64,000 nucleotides of DNA. It comes from Pseudomonadota bacterium. Its GTDB lineage: Bacteria > Pseudomonadota > Alphaproteobacteria > Rhizobiales > Xanthobacteraceae. The notes under the pieces are model-generated. The model was not told the DNA's origin. It was given only the letters and a program-made list of their open reading frames with translations, and ran no database searches. The stretch lies in contig JAEXYA010000014.1 in the NCBI GenBank assembly GCA_023451825.1, forward strand, positions 62,001 through 126,000. The letters run 5' to 3'. This document shows positions 43,606-52,539 of the stretch, piece after piece. The translations under genes and the position numbers were made by a program. The first letter of the stretch is position 1, and each line of letters opens with the position of its first letter.

Positions 43606-44787
43606 TCAGGTGCCGGGCGCCAGCAGCGCCCAGTCGCCGCCCTTCACTTCCAGCATGCGGAAGGCGCTGAGATCGAGGCCGAGATGATCGGTCGGCGACA
43701 TGGTGACGATGCCACCGGTGCCGACAAAACCCTTGGTCTTCTCGATCTCGTCGCGCACCTTCTTGGCGTCGGTCGAATTCGCACGCTTCATCGCTTCGAC
43801 CATGATGAAGAGCCCGTCATAGGCATGCCCGCCGAAGGTCGAGACCGGCTGCTTCGCGGTCGCTTCAAAGGTCTGCTTGTAGTCGACGACCACCTTCTTC
43901 TGCGGATCGTTGTCGGGCAGCTTGTCGCCGACCAGCAATGCGGCTGCCGGCAGGCGAACGCCTTCAGCAGCAGGGCCGGCCAGTTCGATAAAGCTCTTCG
44001 AGGCGACGCCGTGGCTCTGATAGAGTGGTGTCGAGGACATACCGAGCTGCGCATAATTGCGCGTCACGATGGCCGGGCCCTGGCCGAAGCCGGGGTTGAC
44101 CACGGCCTGGATGCCGGCCGCCGCCTTGATCTTGGTCAGCTGCGCCGTCATGTCGCTGTCGCGCGGGCCGTAGGTTTCCTCGGTGACGATCTGCACGCCA
44201 TAGGTCGGCGCCACCTTCACGCATTGCGCGCGCATCGATGCGCCAAAGCCGTCGGTGCCGGAGATCATCGCGATCTTCGTGAAGTTGCGCTGCTTCAGAT
44301 TTTCAAAGATCTTCTCGCAGGCCATCTTGTCGGTATGCGGCGTCTTGAACACGAATTTGCGCACGGGCTCGACGACCTCGATCGCACCGGCCAGCGAAAT
44401 AAACGGCACTTGCGCTTCCTCGAACACCGGGATCATCGCCATTGTGGTGCCGGTGGTGGAGCCGCCCACCATGGCGACAACCTTGTCGTCTTCGACAAGG
44501 CGCGTGGCGAAGGTACGCGCCTTGTTGGCATCGCCGCCGTCGTCATAGATCACGAGCTCGATCTTCTTGCCGGCAACACCGCCGGCGGCATTGATCTTGT
44601 CCACATACATGCGCAGCGTCTTGTCCTCGGGCTCGCCGAGGAAAGACGCGGGACCGGTGACCGACAGCACCGAGCCGATCTTCACCGTCTGCTGTGCAGA
44701 CGCCGTACTGGTGAATGACATGATGGATGCGGGCAGCGCGATCGCTGCCGCCGCGAACAGATTCTTGAACTGCGATTGTCTCGACAT
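43606..44787 (-). CDS. Periplasmic binding protein of the Liv-type importer
   Basis: 393 residues from ATG 44787, preceded by a strong GAGGAGAGCGAG. Signal peptide (about 1-31, AAAAIALPASIMSFTSTASA) and a type I periplasmic binding fold beginning QQTVKIGSVLSVTGPASFLG. GGSTTGTTMAMIPVFEEAQV marks the ligand-binding cleft. First gene of the importer operon; a palindromic TetR-type operator lies between it and the divergent paaG. The likely ligand is phenylacetate or a related acid (inference from location). Confidence 0.92.
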   Translation of the reverse strand: MSRQSQFKNLFAAAAIALPASIMSFTSTASAQQTVKIGSVLSVTGPASFLGEPEDKTLRMYVDKINAAGGVAGKKIELVIYDDGGDANKARTFATRLVEDDKVVAMVGGSTTGTTMAMIPVFEEAQVPFISLAGAIEVVEPVRKFVFKTPHTDKMACEKIFENLKQRNFTKIAMISGTDGFGASMRAQCVKVAPTYGVQIVTEETYGPRDSDMTAQLTKIKAAAGIQAVVNPGFGQGPAIVTRNYAQLGMSSTPLYQSHGVASKSFIELAGPAAEGVRLPAAALLVGDKLPDNDPQKKVVVDYKQTFEATAKQPVSTFGGHAYDGLFIMVEAMKRANSTDAKKVRDEIEKTKGFVGTGGIVTMSPTDHLGLDLSAFRMLEVKGGDWALLAPGT

Positions 44788-44900
44788 CTCGCTCTCCTCC
44801 CTATGAAGGCTGCTCGTTTTCGAGCTTGCCCGGCATTCGAGGCGCATCTTGCGGCTATGAGGCTCGCGATGTCCTTCGAACTTAGGTCGAACCATAATGG

Positions 44901-44920
44901 TTGACCGACCGGTTGGTCAA
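44901..44920. promoter_or_regulatory. TetR-type palindromic operator (probable PaaR site)
   Basis: TTGACCGACCGGTTGGTCAA is a 20-base palindrome with two mismatched pairs around an ACCGGT centre. It lies midway in the 190-base divergent region between the importer binding protein and paaG. A TetR regulator gene in the same plus-strand operon is the obvious ligand-responsive binder (inference). Confidence 0.75.
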
Positions 44921-44977
44921 TAGTAGCGTAAGCGTCAGAACGGCGCACAGCCGCATTTCGATCCATGGGAGGACGCG

Positions 44978-45769
44978 ATGGAGCCAGAGCTCGTCGTGAC
45001 GGATATTCGGGACGGCTATCGTGTCCTGACGCTCAACAAACCGGACCGCCTCAACTCGTTTACCGCAGCGATGCACAAGGCGCTGATGGCTGCGCTGATC
45101 GCCGCCGAAGCCGACACATCGTGCCGCGCCATCATCCTCACCGGCGCCGGCCGTGGCTTCTGCGCCGGCCAGGATCTGTCCGACGGCGTCTATACGCCCG
45201 GCGAGACCCCTGATCTCTCGGTGACCATCGAGACTTACTACAATCCGCTGATCCGCAAGCTGCGCAGCTTGCCGATGCCGGTGATTGCGGCCGTGAACGG
45301 CGTCGCTGCCGGCGCCGGTGCGAATGTCGCCTTCGCCGGTGACATCGTGATCGCAGGGCGTTCCGCCAAATTCATCCAGTCCTTCGCCAAACTCGGCCTC
45401 GTGCCCGATGCCGGCGGCACATGGATCCTGCCGCGCCTGATCGGCGTGGCGCGCGCCCGCGCGATCGCGTTGCTCGCCGAGCCGGTGGCGGCCGAACAGG
45501 CCGAAACCTGGGGCATGATCTGGAAAGCGGTCGATGATGCCGAACTGATGAACGAAGCACATCGCCTCGCCGCACATTTCGCGACCCAGCCCACCGCGGG
45601 CCTCGCGCTGATGAAGCGCGCCTTCGACCTGTCGGAAACCAACAGCCTCGACCAGCAGCTCGATCTCGAACGCGACCTGCAGGGCGAAGCCGGCCGCCTC
45701 CCCGATTATTCCGAAGGCGTCACCGCCTTTATGGAAAAGCGCGCGCCGCGCTTTGTCGGGAGGCAGTGA
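44978..45769 (+). CDS. paaG: Ring-1,2-epoxyphenylacetyl-CoA isomerase
   Basis: 263 residues, crotonase fold. NGVAAGAGANVAFAGDIVIAG (108-128) forms the oxyanion-hole region and Asp144 in LGLVPDAGGTWILP corresponds to the catalytic Asp of PaaG, which isomerises the ring epoxide to oxepin-CoA. The V-P-D-A-G-G-T-W motif separates it from ordinary hydratases. Shine-Dalgarno GGGAGGAC precedes the ATG. First gene of the plus-strand paa operon; its stop overlaps the start of paaI. Confidence 0.93.
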   Translation: MEPELVVTDIRDGYRVLTLNKPDRLNSFTAAMHKALMAALIAAEADTSCRAIILTGAGRGFCAGQDLSDGVYTPGETPDLSVTIETYYNPLIRKLRSLPMPVIAAVNGVAAGAGANVAFAGDIVIAGRSAKFIQSFAKLGLVPDAGGTWILPRLIGVARARAIALLAEPVAAEQAETWGMIWKAVDDAELMNEAHRLAAHFATQPTAGLALMKRAFDLSETNSLDQQLDLERDLQGEAGRLPDYSEGVTAFMEKRAPRFVGRQ

Positions 45770-46212
45770 TGGAGCCGCAAGACATCGCGCAGGCCTGTGC
45801 CGACGCCATGTGGCAGGACGACCGCGCCAGCAAGGCGCTCGGCATGTCGATCCTCCGCATCGCACCGGGCGAAGCCGTGCTGTCCATGCCTGTTCGTAAG
45901 GACATGACCAATGGCCATGACATCTGCCATGGCGGCTTCATGTTCACGCTGGCGGATTCGGCCTTTGCCTTCGCCTGCAACACCTACAACCAGCGCGCCG
46001 TCGCCCAGCAATGCGCGGTCACGTTCCTGCGCCCGGTGCCGGCCGGCGAGACGCTGACGGCACATGCCGTCGAGCGCTCCAAAGCCGGCCGCGGCGGCAT
46101 CTACGATGTCACTGTGCGCGACAGCAAGAATGTGGTGGTCGCCGAATTCCGCGGCCATTCACGCACCATCTCCGGCGAGCTGCTCGGCAGCGCGCCCACC
46201 CAGCATTCATAA
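45766..46212 (+). CDS. paaI: Phenylacetyl-CoA thioesterase
   Basis: 148 residues, hotdog fold. The 4HBT-II type active site is present: NGHDICHGGFMFTLADSAFA, with His55-Gly-Gly and the acid Asp64. PaaI hydrolyses stalled phenylacetyl- or hydroxyphenylacetyl-CoA, rescuing CoA. The ATG overlaps the paaG stop (ATGATG; the second ATG is also possible). A second PaaI-like gene occurs at 51949. Confidence 0.92.
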   Translation: MMEPQDIAQACADAMWQDDRASKALGMSILRIAPGEAVLSMPVRKDMTNGHDICHGGFMFTLADSAFAFACNTYNQRAVAQQCAVTFLRPVPAGETLTAHAVERSKAGRGGIYDVTVRDSKNVVVAEFRGHSRTISGELLGSAPTQHS

Positions 46213-46236
46213 GCAAAAGACGTCCGGGAGAGCCCC

Positions 46237-47571
46237 ATGTTGCAGATGCCATTGCGCAAGCTGGACCAACTCACGCCGCAGCCCACCGAACTCGACCGTT
46301 TCGAGGTGGCATCCACTGCCGATCTGCGCAAATGGCAGTTCGAGCAACTGAAATGGTCGCTGCGCCACGCCTATGAGAACGTCGCGCATTACCGCGCCAA
46401 ATTCGATGCCGCCGGCATTCGCCCCGACGACCTCAAGAGCCTCGACGATCTCGCCCGCTTTCCATTCACCACCAAGGCGGACCTGCGCGACAATTATCCA
46501 TTCGGCATGTTCGCCGTGCCGGAAAAAGATGTCGCCCGCATCCACGCCTCGTCGGGCACCACCGGCAAGCCCACCGTTGTCGGCTACAGCAAGCGCGACC
46601 TCGATATCTGGAGCGATGTGGTCGCGCGCTCGATTCGCGCTGCCGGCGGTCGCGCCGGCATGAAGCTGCACAATGCCTATGGCTACGGCCTGTTCACCGG
46701 CGGCCTTGGCGCGCATGCCGGCGCGGAACGGCTCGGCTGCACCGTCATCCCCGTCTCCGGCGGCATGACCGAGCGGCAGGTGCAGCTCATCAACGACTTC
46801 AAGCCCGACATCATCATGGTGACGCCCTCCTACATGCTGGCGATCCTCGATGAATTCAGGAAGCAGGGTCTCGATCCCCGCAAGTCGTCGCTGCGTGTCG
46901 GCATCTTCGGCGCCGAGCCCTGGACCAATGCGATGCGCGAGGAAATCGAGGAAGCCTTCGACATCCACGCCGTCGACATCTACGGCCTGTCGGAAGTGAT
47001 CGGCCCCGGCGTCGCCAGCGAATGCGTCGAGACCAAGGACGGCCTGCATATCTGGGAAGATCATTTCTATCCGGAAGTGATCGATCCCTTCACCGGTAAG
47101 GTGCTGCCCGACGGCGAGGAAGGCGAACTCGTCTTCACCTCGCTGACCAAGGAAGCGATGCCGATCATCCGCTACCGCACGCGCGATCTCACCCGCCTGC
47201 TCCCCGGCACTGCGCGCAACATGCGGCGGATGGAGAAGGTCACCGGCCGCAGCGACGACATGATCATCCTGCGTGGCGTCAATGTATTTCCCACACAGAT
47301 TGAAGAGAAGCTGCTGATCATCCCCGAGCTGTCCATGCATTACCAGATCGTGTTGACGCGATCGGGGCGCATGGACGAAATGGAGGTTCACGTCGAGGCG
47401 CGTCCCGAATTCACCGATCCCAATGCGCGCAAGGCCGCGGCCCATCGCCTGGAATCGGCCATCAAGGACACGATCGGCATTTCCTCCCGCGTCGTCATTC
47501 GTGACGCCGACAGCATCGAACGATCGGCCGGCAAGGCCCGGCGCATCCTCGATCGCCGGCCGCAGGGCTAG
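46237..47571 (+). CDS. paaK: Phenylacetate-CoA ligase
   Basis: 444 residues, ANL superfamily. The AMP-binding P-loop is SSGTTGKP (105-112), followed by YGYGLFTGGLG, FGAEPWTNAMR, and the core VDIYGLSEVIGPG motif; the C-terminal domain starts around GRSDDMIILRGVNVFP. It converts phenylacetate, CoA and ATP to phenylacetyl-CoA, AMP and PPi in the cytoplasm, the committing step of the pathway. GGGAGAG precedes the ATG, 24 bases after paaI. Confidence 0.96.
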   Translation: MLQMPLRKLDQLTPQPTELDRFEVASTADLRKWQFEQLKWSLRHAYENVAHYRAKFDAAGIRPDDLKSLDDLARFPFTTKADLRDNYPFGMFAVPEKDVARIHASSGTTGKPTVVGYSKRDLDIWSDVVARSIRAAGGRAGMKLHNAYGYGLFTGGLGAHAGAERLGCTVIPVSGGMTERQVQLINDFKPDIIMVTPSYMLAILDEFRKQGLDPRKSSLRVGIFGAEPWTNAMREEIEEAFDIHAVDIYGLSEVIGPGVASECVETKDGLHIWEDHFYPEVIDPFTGKVLPDGEEGELVFTSLTKEAMPIIRYRTRDLTRLLPGTARNMRRMEKVTGRSDDMIILRGVNVFPTQIEEKLLIIPELSMHYQIVLTRSGRMDEMEVHVEARPEFTDPNARKAAAHRLESAIKDTIGISSRVVIRDADSIERSAGKARRILDRRPQG

Positions 47572-47594
47572 ATCTCAAAGGACTCCGATCAAGC

Positions 47595-48233
47595 ATGGCA
47601 CGCCCCCGCGCCAATAATTACGACGACAAACGCCGCGCGATCCTCGATCGCTCGGCCGAGCTGTTTTCCGAATACGGCTACGACCGCGCATCCATGAACA
47701 GGATAGCCGAGGCCTGCGGCGTATCGAAGGCCAATCTCTATCACTATTACAAGGATAAGGATGAGCTTCTGTTCGACGTCATCCGCGTCCATCTCGAAGA
47801 CCTCAACCAGGTCGTCGAAGCCGCGGACCAGCCCGACCTGCCGCCGCAGGCGCGGTTGCGCGAAGTGATCGGCGCGCTGCTCGAGGCCTATCGCGACGCC
47901 GACGCCCAGCACAGCGTGCAGATCAGCAGCATGCGCTTTCTCTCCGAGGAGCAGCAGACCGCGCTGAAGAACATGGAGCGCGATCTGGTACGTGTGTTCT
48001 CCTCCGCCGTGCTCGGCATAGCGCCGCAACTCAAGGACACCATCATGCTGAAGCCGGTGACCATGTCGCTGTTCGGCATGGTGAACTGGCACTATCTCTG
48101 GTTCCGCAACAACGGCCCGTTCAGCCGCGCCGATTACGCCGACCTCGTCACCAAACTGATCGTCGATGGCACGCGCGATCTCATTCCAGTGCCGGTCCCC
48201 GTGCCGAAACGCGCAGCGGCACGGCGCAAATAG
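47595..48233 (+). CDS. paaR: TetR family regulator (PaaR-like)
   Basis: 212 residues. N-terminal TetR HTH (about 12-58): AILDRSAELFSEYGYDRASM, then RIAEACGVSKANLYHYY and KDKDELLFDVI. The C-terminal ligand domain matches the TetR group found in phenylacetate clusters of alpha- and betaproteobacteria, where PaaR is released by phenylacetyl-CoA. It lies between paaK and paaZ. The palindrome at 44901 is its likely target. The symbol rests on context. Confidence 0.85.
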   Translation: MARPRANNYDDKRRAILDRSAELFSEYGYDRASMNRIAEACGVSKANLYHYYKDKDELLFDVIRVHLEDLNQVVEAADQPDLPPQARLREVIGALLEAYRDADAQHSVQISSMRFLSEEQQTALKNMERDLVRVFSSAVLGIAPQLKDTIMLKPVTMSLFGMVNWHYLWFRNNGPFSRADYADLVTKLIVDGTRDLIPVPVPVPKRAAARRK

Positions 48234-48275
48234 CCGCGCATCACAGACTTCTAACTCCAGCAAGAGAGCAGCCCC

Positions 48276-50300
48276 ATGAAACTCCAGAGCTATGTTCAAG
48301 GACAATGGGCGGCCCCGTCGGCTGATCTGATCGAGATCGCCAGCGCCGTCACCGGCGAGGTGGTCGCGCAGGCATCGAGCGGCGGGCTGGATCTGAAGCA
48401 GGCTCTGGATTACGCGCGCAACACCGGCGGCCCTGCCCTGCGCCGCCTGACATTCCATCAGCGCGCCGACTTGCTGAAGAAGCTCGGCCAGCACATCACC
48501 GAACGCAAGGACGAGCTGTACAGGCTCTCCTTCATGACTGGCGCTACACGCATCGACAACATGATCGATGTGGATGGCGGCATCGGCACGCTGTTCGCTT
48601 ACGCCGGCAAGGGCCGCCGCGAATTGCCGAACACAACTTTCCTGCTCGACGGCGGAATCGAGCCGCTCTCCAAGGGCGGCACCTTCGCCGGCCGGCACAT
48701 CGCAGCGCCGCTGCATGGCGCTGCCGTGCACATCAACGCGTTCAACTTCCCCTGCTGGGGCATGCTGGAGAAACTAGCGCCTGCGCTGCTGGCCGGCGTT
48801 CCCGTCATCACAAAACCCGCCACCGTCACCGCCTATGTCGCGCATGCGCTCGCACGCATGATCGCGGACTCCGGCATCCTGCCCGCGGGCGCGTTTCAGT
48901 TCGTGGTCGGCTCCACCGGTGACCTGTTCGATCACCTCACTTGCCAGGACGTGGTGTCCTTCACCGGCTCGGCGGACACCTCGCAGACCCTGCAACGGCA
49001 TCCCGTGATCGCGCGCGACGCGGTGCGCTTCATCGCGGAGCGCGACTCGCTCAACGCCGCCATTCTTGCGCCGGATGCCGCACCGGGCACGCCGGAATTC
49101 GACCTGTTCGTGAAGGAGGTCGTCAAGGAGATGACCGTCAAGGCCGGACAGAAATGCACGGCGATCCGCCGCGCGATGGTGCCCTCAGGCCATGTCGATG
49201 CTGTCATCACCGCATTGCGCGAAAAGCTCGGCAAGATCACCATCGGCAATCCCGAACTCGAAAATGTGCGGATGGGGTCACTGGTCGGCCTCGCGCAGCG
49301 CCGCGATGTACTGGCACATGTCGCCAAGCTCCGCGGCGAAGCCGAACTGGTGTCCGGCGATCCCGACAATTTCACTGTCGAAGGCGCAGACGCCAAGCGC
49401 GGCGCCTTCGTGCCGCCGTTGCTGCTGCATTGCGCCGATCCGCGCCGCGCCGCCAGCGTGCATGAGGTCGAGGCCTTCGGTCCGGTCTGCACGGTGATGG
49501 GCTACGACGGGCTGGACGACGCCATCGCGCTCGCCAATCGCGGCGGCGGCAGCCTCGTCACCTCCCTCTATACCCATGACATCAAGACCGCAGCCGATCT
49601 CACTTTCGGCATCGGCACCTTCCATGGCCGCCTTGTGGTGATCGACCGCGATTGCGGCAAGGAGCAAACCGGCCATGGCTCGCCGATGCCGCAGTTGGTG
49701 CATGGCGGCCCCGGCCGCGCCGGCGGCGGTGAGGAACTCGGCGGCATCCGCAGCCTGCAGCATTACATGCAGCGCACCGCCTTGCAGGGCTCGCCCACCA
49801 TGCTCGCCGGCATCACCGGCAGCTGGAGCAAGGGCGCGCCCGTGGTCGAGGCGAAGCATCCGTTCCGCTATCACTTCGACGACCTCGCCATCGGCCAGAA
49901 CTTTACGTCGAAGGAACGCACCATCACGCTCGAGGACATCGAGCACTTCGCCCATTTCACCGGCGACACTTTCTACGCCCATATGGACGAGGAAGCGACC
50001 AAGGGGCATCCGTTCTTCCCGGGCCGCGTCGCCCACGGCTATCTGCTGCTGTCCTTTGCCGCCGGCTTGTTTGTCGATCCCGATCCCGGCCCGGTGCTCG
50101 CCAATTACGGCCTGGACTCGCTGCGCTTCGTGAAGCCCGTGCAGCCCGGCGAAGCCATCAAGGTGCGCCTCACCGCCAAGGAAAAGTCACCGCGTAACAA
50201 GCAATATGGTGAAGTGCGCTGGGATGTGGAGATCACCACCGCCACCGGCGACACCGCGGCGACCTATGAACTGCTCACCATGAACGCAATGCGTGTCTGA
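48276..50300 (+). CDS. paaZ: Bifunctional oxepin-CoA hydrolase / 3-oxo-5,6-dehydrosuberyl-CoA semialdehyde dehydrogenase
   Basis: 674 residues. N-terminal aldehyde dehydrogenase domain with Glu255 (FIAERDSLNA) and catalytic Cys294 (VKAGQKCTAIRRAM), matching E. coli Glu256/Cys295. C-terminal MaoC-like hydratase with Asp564 and His569 (GDTFYAHMDEE), matching the ring-opening residues of E. coli PaaZ. It hydrolyses oxepin-CoA and oxidises the resulting aldehyde with NADP+. Both halves appear active, so no separate PaaN-type enzyme is needed. Confidence 0.96.
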   Translation: MKLQSYVQGQWAAPSADLIEIASAVTGEVVAQASSGGLDLKQALDYARNTGGPALRRLTFHQRADLLKKLGQHITERKDELYRLSFMTGATRIDNMIDVDGGIGTLFAYAGKGRRELPNTTFLLDGGIEPLSKGGTFAGRHIAAPLHGAAVHINAFNFPCWGMLEKLAPALLAGVPVITKPATVTAYVAHALARMIADSGILPAGAFQFVVGSTGDLFDHLTCQDVVSFTGSADTSQTLQRHPVIARDAVRFIAERDSLNAAILAPDAAPGTPEFDLFVKEVVKEMTVKAGQKCTAIRRAMVPSGHVDAVITALREKLGKITIGNPELENVRMGSLVGLAQRRDVLAHVAKLRGEAELVSGDPDNFTVEGADAKRGAFVPPLLLHCADPRRAASVHEVEAFGPVCTVMGYDGLDDAIALANRGGGSLVTSLYTHDIKTAADLTFGIGTFHGRLVVIDRDCGKEQTGHGSPMPQLVHGGPGRAGGGEELGGIRSLQHYMQRTALQGSPTMLAGITGSWSKGAPVVEAKHPFRYHFDDLAIGQNFTSKERTITLEDIEHFAHFTGDTFYAHMDEEATKGHPFFPGRVAHGYLLLSFAAGLFVDPDPGPVLANYGLDSLRFVKPVQPGEAIKVRLTAKEKSPRNKQYGEVRWDVEITTATGDTAATYELLTMNAMRV

Positions 50301-50328
50301 CCAGACGCATCAAAACAGGAGAGAACCG

Positions 50329-50640
50329 ATGATCCTTGTCACCGTCATGTATCCCGTCGCCGGCAGCACCAAATTCGATCTCGATTACTACCAGCAGACG
50401 CATATCCCGCTGGTAAAGGAGCGCTGGGGCGCCCATGGCCTCAAGCAGGCGCAGGTGCTCAAGGGCCTCGCCAAGGCCGATGGGTCAGGCGCCGAATATC
50501 AGGTGATGGCGCTGCTCACCTTCGGCTCGCTCGATGACTTCAAGGCCGCCGGCAAGGCCCATGGCCGCGAGATTTTTGCCGACATCCCGAATTTCACTGA
50601 CAGCCAGGCGCTCGTGCAGATCAACGAGATTTTGGGCTAG
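50329..50640 (+). CDS. EthD family protein
   Basis: 103 residues from ATG 50329 (CAGGAGAG upstream). The alpha-beta barrel pattern is typical of EthD: MILVTVMYPVAGSTKFDLDY, the YYQQTHIPLVKERWG motif (Y-x-x-x-H-x-P-L/x), and EIFADIPNFTDSQALVQINE. EthD is required with P450 EthB for ether degradation in Rhodococcus, though its chemistry is unclear. It lies just after paaZ and 36 bases before a P450 gene, the same pairing. Confidence 0.88.
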   Translation: MILVTVMYPVAGSTKFDLDYYQQTHIPLVKERWGAHGLKQAQVLKGLAKADGSGAEYQVMALLTFGSLDDFKAAGKAHGREIFADIPNFTDSQALVQINEILG

Positions 50641-50675
50641 TTTTCGCACCATCAGTTGTCAGCGGAGATGCATGC

Positions 50676-51926
50676 ATGGCCGTTTCCATCGATCCATCCT
50701 CCGCTGACGGCGACCATGCACTGGTCCGCGATTTCTCGCTGCAGGCCTTGCCCGACGCCTTCTATGACGATCCCTATCCGACCTATCGCGCGCTGCAGAC
50801 GCTCGATCCGGTCCATCGGATGCCCGACGGCTCACTATTCCTGACACGGCACAGCGACCTCGAAGCGATCTACAAGGACACCACGCGCTTCTCCTCCGAC
50901 AAGAAGGTCGAGTTCGCGCCGAAATACGGCACCGGCTCGCTGCTGTTCGAGCACCACACGACCAGCCTCGTGTTCAACGATCCGCCGCTCCACACCCGCG
51001 TCCGCCACCTCATCGCCGGGGCGCTCAATCCGCGCGCCATCGCCGAGACCGAGCCACGCTTGATTACATTGGTCGATGGCCTGCTCGATGCCATGGAAGC
51101 GCGCGGCTCCGTCGACCTGATCGAGGACTTTGCCTCCGCCATTCCCATCGAGGTGATCGGCAACCTGCTCGGCGTGCCCCATGCCGAGCGCGGCCCGCTG
51201 CGCGGCTGGTCGCTCGCCATTCTCGGCGCGCTGGAGCCAAAACTGTCGCCGGAGGTGCAGGAACGCGGCGAACGCGCCGTCGCCGAATTCCTGGATTATC
51301 TGCGCCGCCTCGTCGCTGATCGTCGCGTCAAGCCTGGTGACGCCGAGCATGACGTGCTGACGCGGCTGATCGCCGGCGAGACTGCCGATGGCGAAAGACT
51401 GAGCGAGGTCGAGCTGCTGCAAAACTGCATTTTCATTCTCAATGCCGGCCATGAGACAACCACCAACTTGATCGGCAACGGGCTCGAATTGCTGCTGCGG
51501 TTTCCCGATCAGAGGCAGCGCCTGATCGACGACCCCGCGCTGATCCGCACCGCCGTCGAGGAATTTTTGCGCTTCGAGAGTTCGAACCAGCTCGGCAATC
51601 GCGGCGTCGCCGTGGATACCGAGATCGCGGGCATTTATCTGCCCAAGGGCTCGCTGATCACACTCTGCATCGGCGCCGCCAATCGCGATCCCGCGCAGTT
51701 CGCAGCCCCCGACCAGCTCGACATCGCCCGCGCGCCGAACCGGCATCTCGCTTTTGCCTCGGGTGCGCATGTCTGTGCCGGCCTCAATCTCGCGCGCATG
51801 GAGGGCCGCATCGCCATCGGCCGCTTCATCGCACGTTTCCCGGATTTCAAATTGGCCGGCCTCCCGCAGCGCGCCCGCCGCGCCCGCTTTCGCGGCTTCA
51901 CCGCTCTGCCCGTCACGCTCGGGTAA
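50676..51926 (+). CDS. Cytochrome P450
   Basis: 416 residues, soluble class I bacterial type. Oxygen-activation helix FILNAGHETTTNLIG, the E-x-x-R-like region EEFLRFESSNQLGNR, and the haem loop LAFASGAHVCAGLNLARME with axial Cys367. No ferredoxin or ferredoxin reductase gene lies beside it; PaaE in the facing operon is the nearest redox partner candidate. The substrate is unknown. In this setting an aromatic or phenylacetate-derived compound is plausible. Confidence 0.93.
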   Translation: MAVSIDPSSADGDHALVRDFSLQALPDAFYDDPYPTYRALQTLDPVHRMPDGSLFLTRHSDLEAIYKDTTRFSSDKKVEFAPKYGTGSLLFEHHTTSLVFNDPPLHTRVRHLIAGALNPRAIAETEPRLITLVDGLLDAMEARGSVDLIEDFASAIPIEVIGNLLGVPHAERGPLRGWSLAILGALEPKLSPEVQERGERAVAEFLDYLRRLVADRRVKPGDAEHDVLTRLIAGETADGERLSEVELLQNCIFILNAGHETTTNLIGNGLELLLRFPDQRQRLIDDPALIRTAVEEFLRFESSNQLGNRGVAVDTEIAGIYLPKGSLITLCIGAANRDPAQFAAPDQLDIARAPNRHLAFASGAHVCAGLNLARMEGRIAIGRFIARFPDFKLAGLPQRARRARFRGFTALPVTLG

Positions 51927-51948
51927 TTCTCACAACAGGACGACACCG

Positions 51949-52374
51949 ATGACGACATTCGACAAGGCCGCCGCCACCACGCTGCTACAGACCGTCTTCG
52001 CACCCTGGGTGCAGGATCTGGATCTCTCCGTTGAACGCATCGAGGCCGACAGAGCCGTGTTGCGTATGCGGTTTTCAGAGAAGCTGTGCCGCGACAATGG
52101 CGTGGTCTGCGGCCAGGCGCTGATGTCGCTCGCGGATACGGCGATGGTGTTCGCGGTGTCTGCTGCGGCGGGCGGCTATCTGCCCATGAGCACGGTGGAT
52201 CAGACCGTCCACTTCCTCAAGCCGGCGAAGGGGACCGATCTTCTCGCGGAAGCCCGCGTGCAACGCATCGGCCGCACCATGGCATTCGGCAGCGTCGAGA
52301 TTCGCCCGGTGGACGATGCCAAGCCGGTGGCGCTTGCGCAAACAGCCTATGCGTTGATGCGCGAGAGCAAGTAA
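51949..52374 (+). CDS. Second PaaI-type hotdog thioesterase
   Basis: 141 residues from ATG 51949 (AGGACG upstream), 22 bases after the P450 gene. Hotdog fold with LCRDNGVVCGQALMSLADTAM; the acid Asp of S-L-A-D-T is conserved but the usual H-G-G is replaced by C-G-Q, so it is a divergent PaaI/DUF4442-like enzyme. It could recycle CoA from a dead-end thioester arising from the P450 side of the operon (inference). Confidence 0.85.
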   Translation: MTTFDKAAATTLLQTVFAPWVQDLDLSVERIEADRAVLRMRFSEKLCRDNGVVCGQALMSLADTAMVFAVSAAAGGYLPMSTVDQTVHFLKPAKGTDLLAEARVQRIGRTMAFGSVEIRPVDDAKPVALAQTAYALMRESK

Positions 52375-52406
52375 ACTCAGTCCCTCACCCTGAGAAAAAC
52401 TCCGCC

Positions 52407-52514
52407 CCTCATCCTGAGGAGCCGCGCAGCGGCGTCTCGAAGGATGGCGGCAAAGCTCGGAGCGCCTGCATCTCATGGTTCGAGACGGCGCTGCGCGCCT
52501 CCTCACCATGAGGG
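52407..52514. repeat. Palindromic intergenic repeat, copy B
   Basis: A second, inverted copy of the element at 2683-2800, beginning CCTCATCCTGAGGAGCCGCG and ending CTCCTCACCATGAGG. It sits exactly between the convergent thioesterase and paaE genes, where a long hairpin could act as a two-way transcription barrier. Confidence 0.85.
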
Positions 52515-52539
52515 TCGGAGTAACGCTCGCTACTCCCAA

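Noticed and set aside
40921..44787. The Liv-type importer as a true leucine/isoleucine/valine transporter.
   Set aside because: Not excluded, but divergence from paaG around a shared operator makes an aromatic-acid ligand more likely; the ligand is left open in the annotation.
46207..47445. A 412-codon open frame antisense to paaK.
   Set aside because: paaK is unmistakable on the plus strand; the other is a GC-driven shadow.
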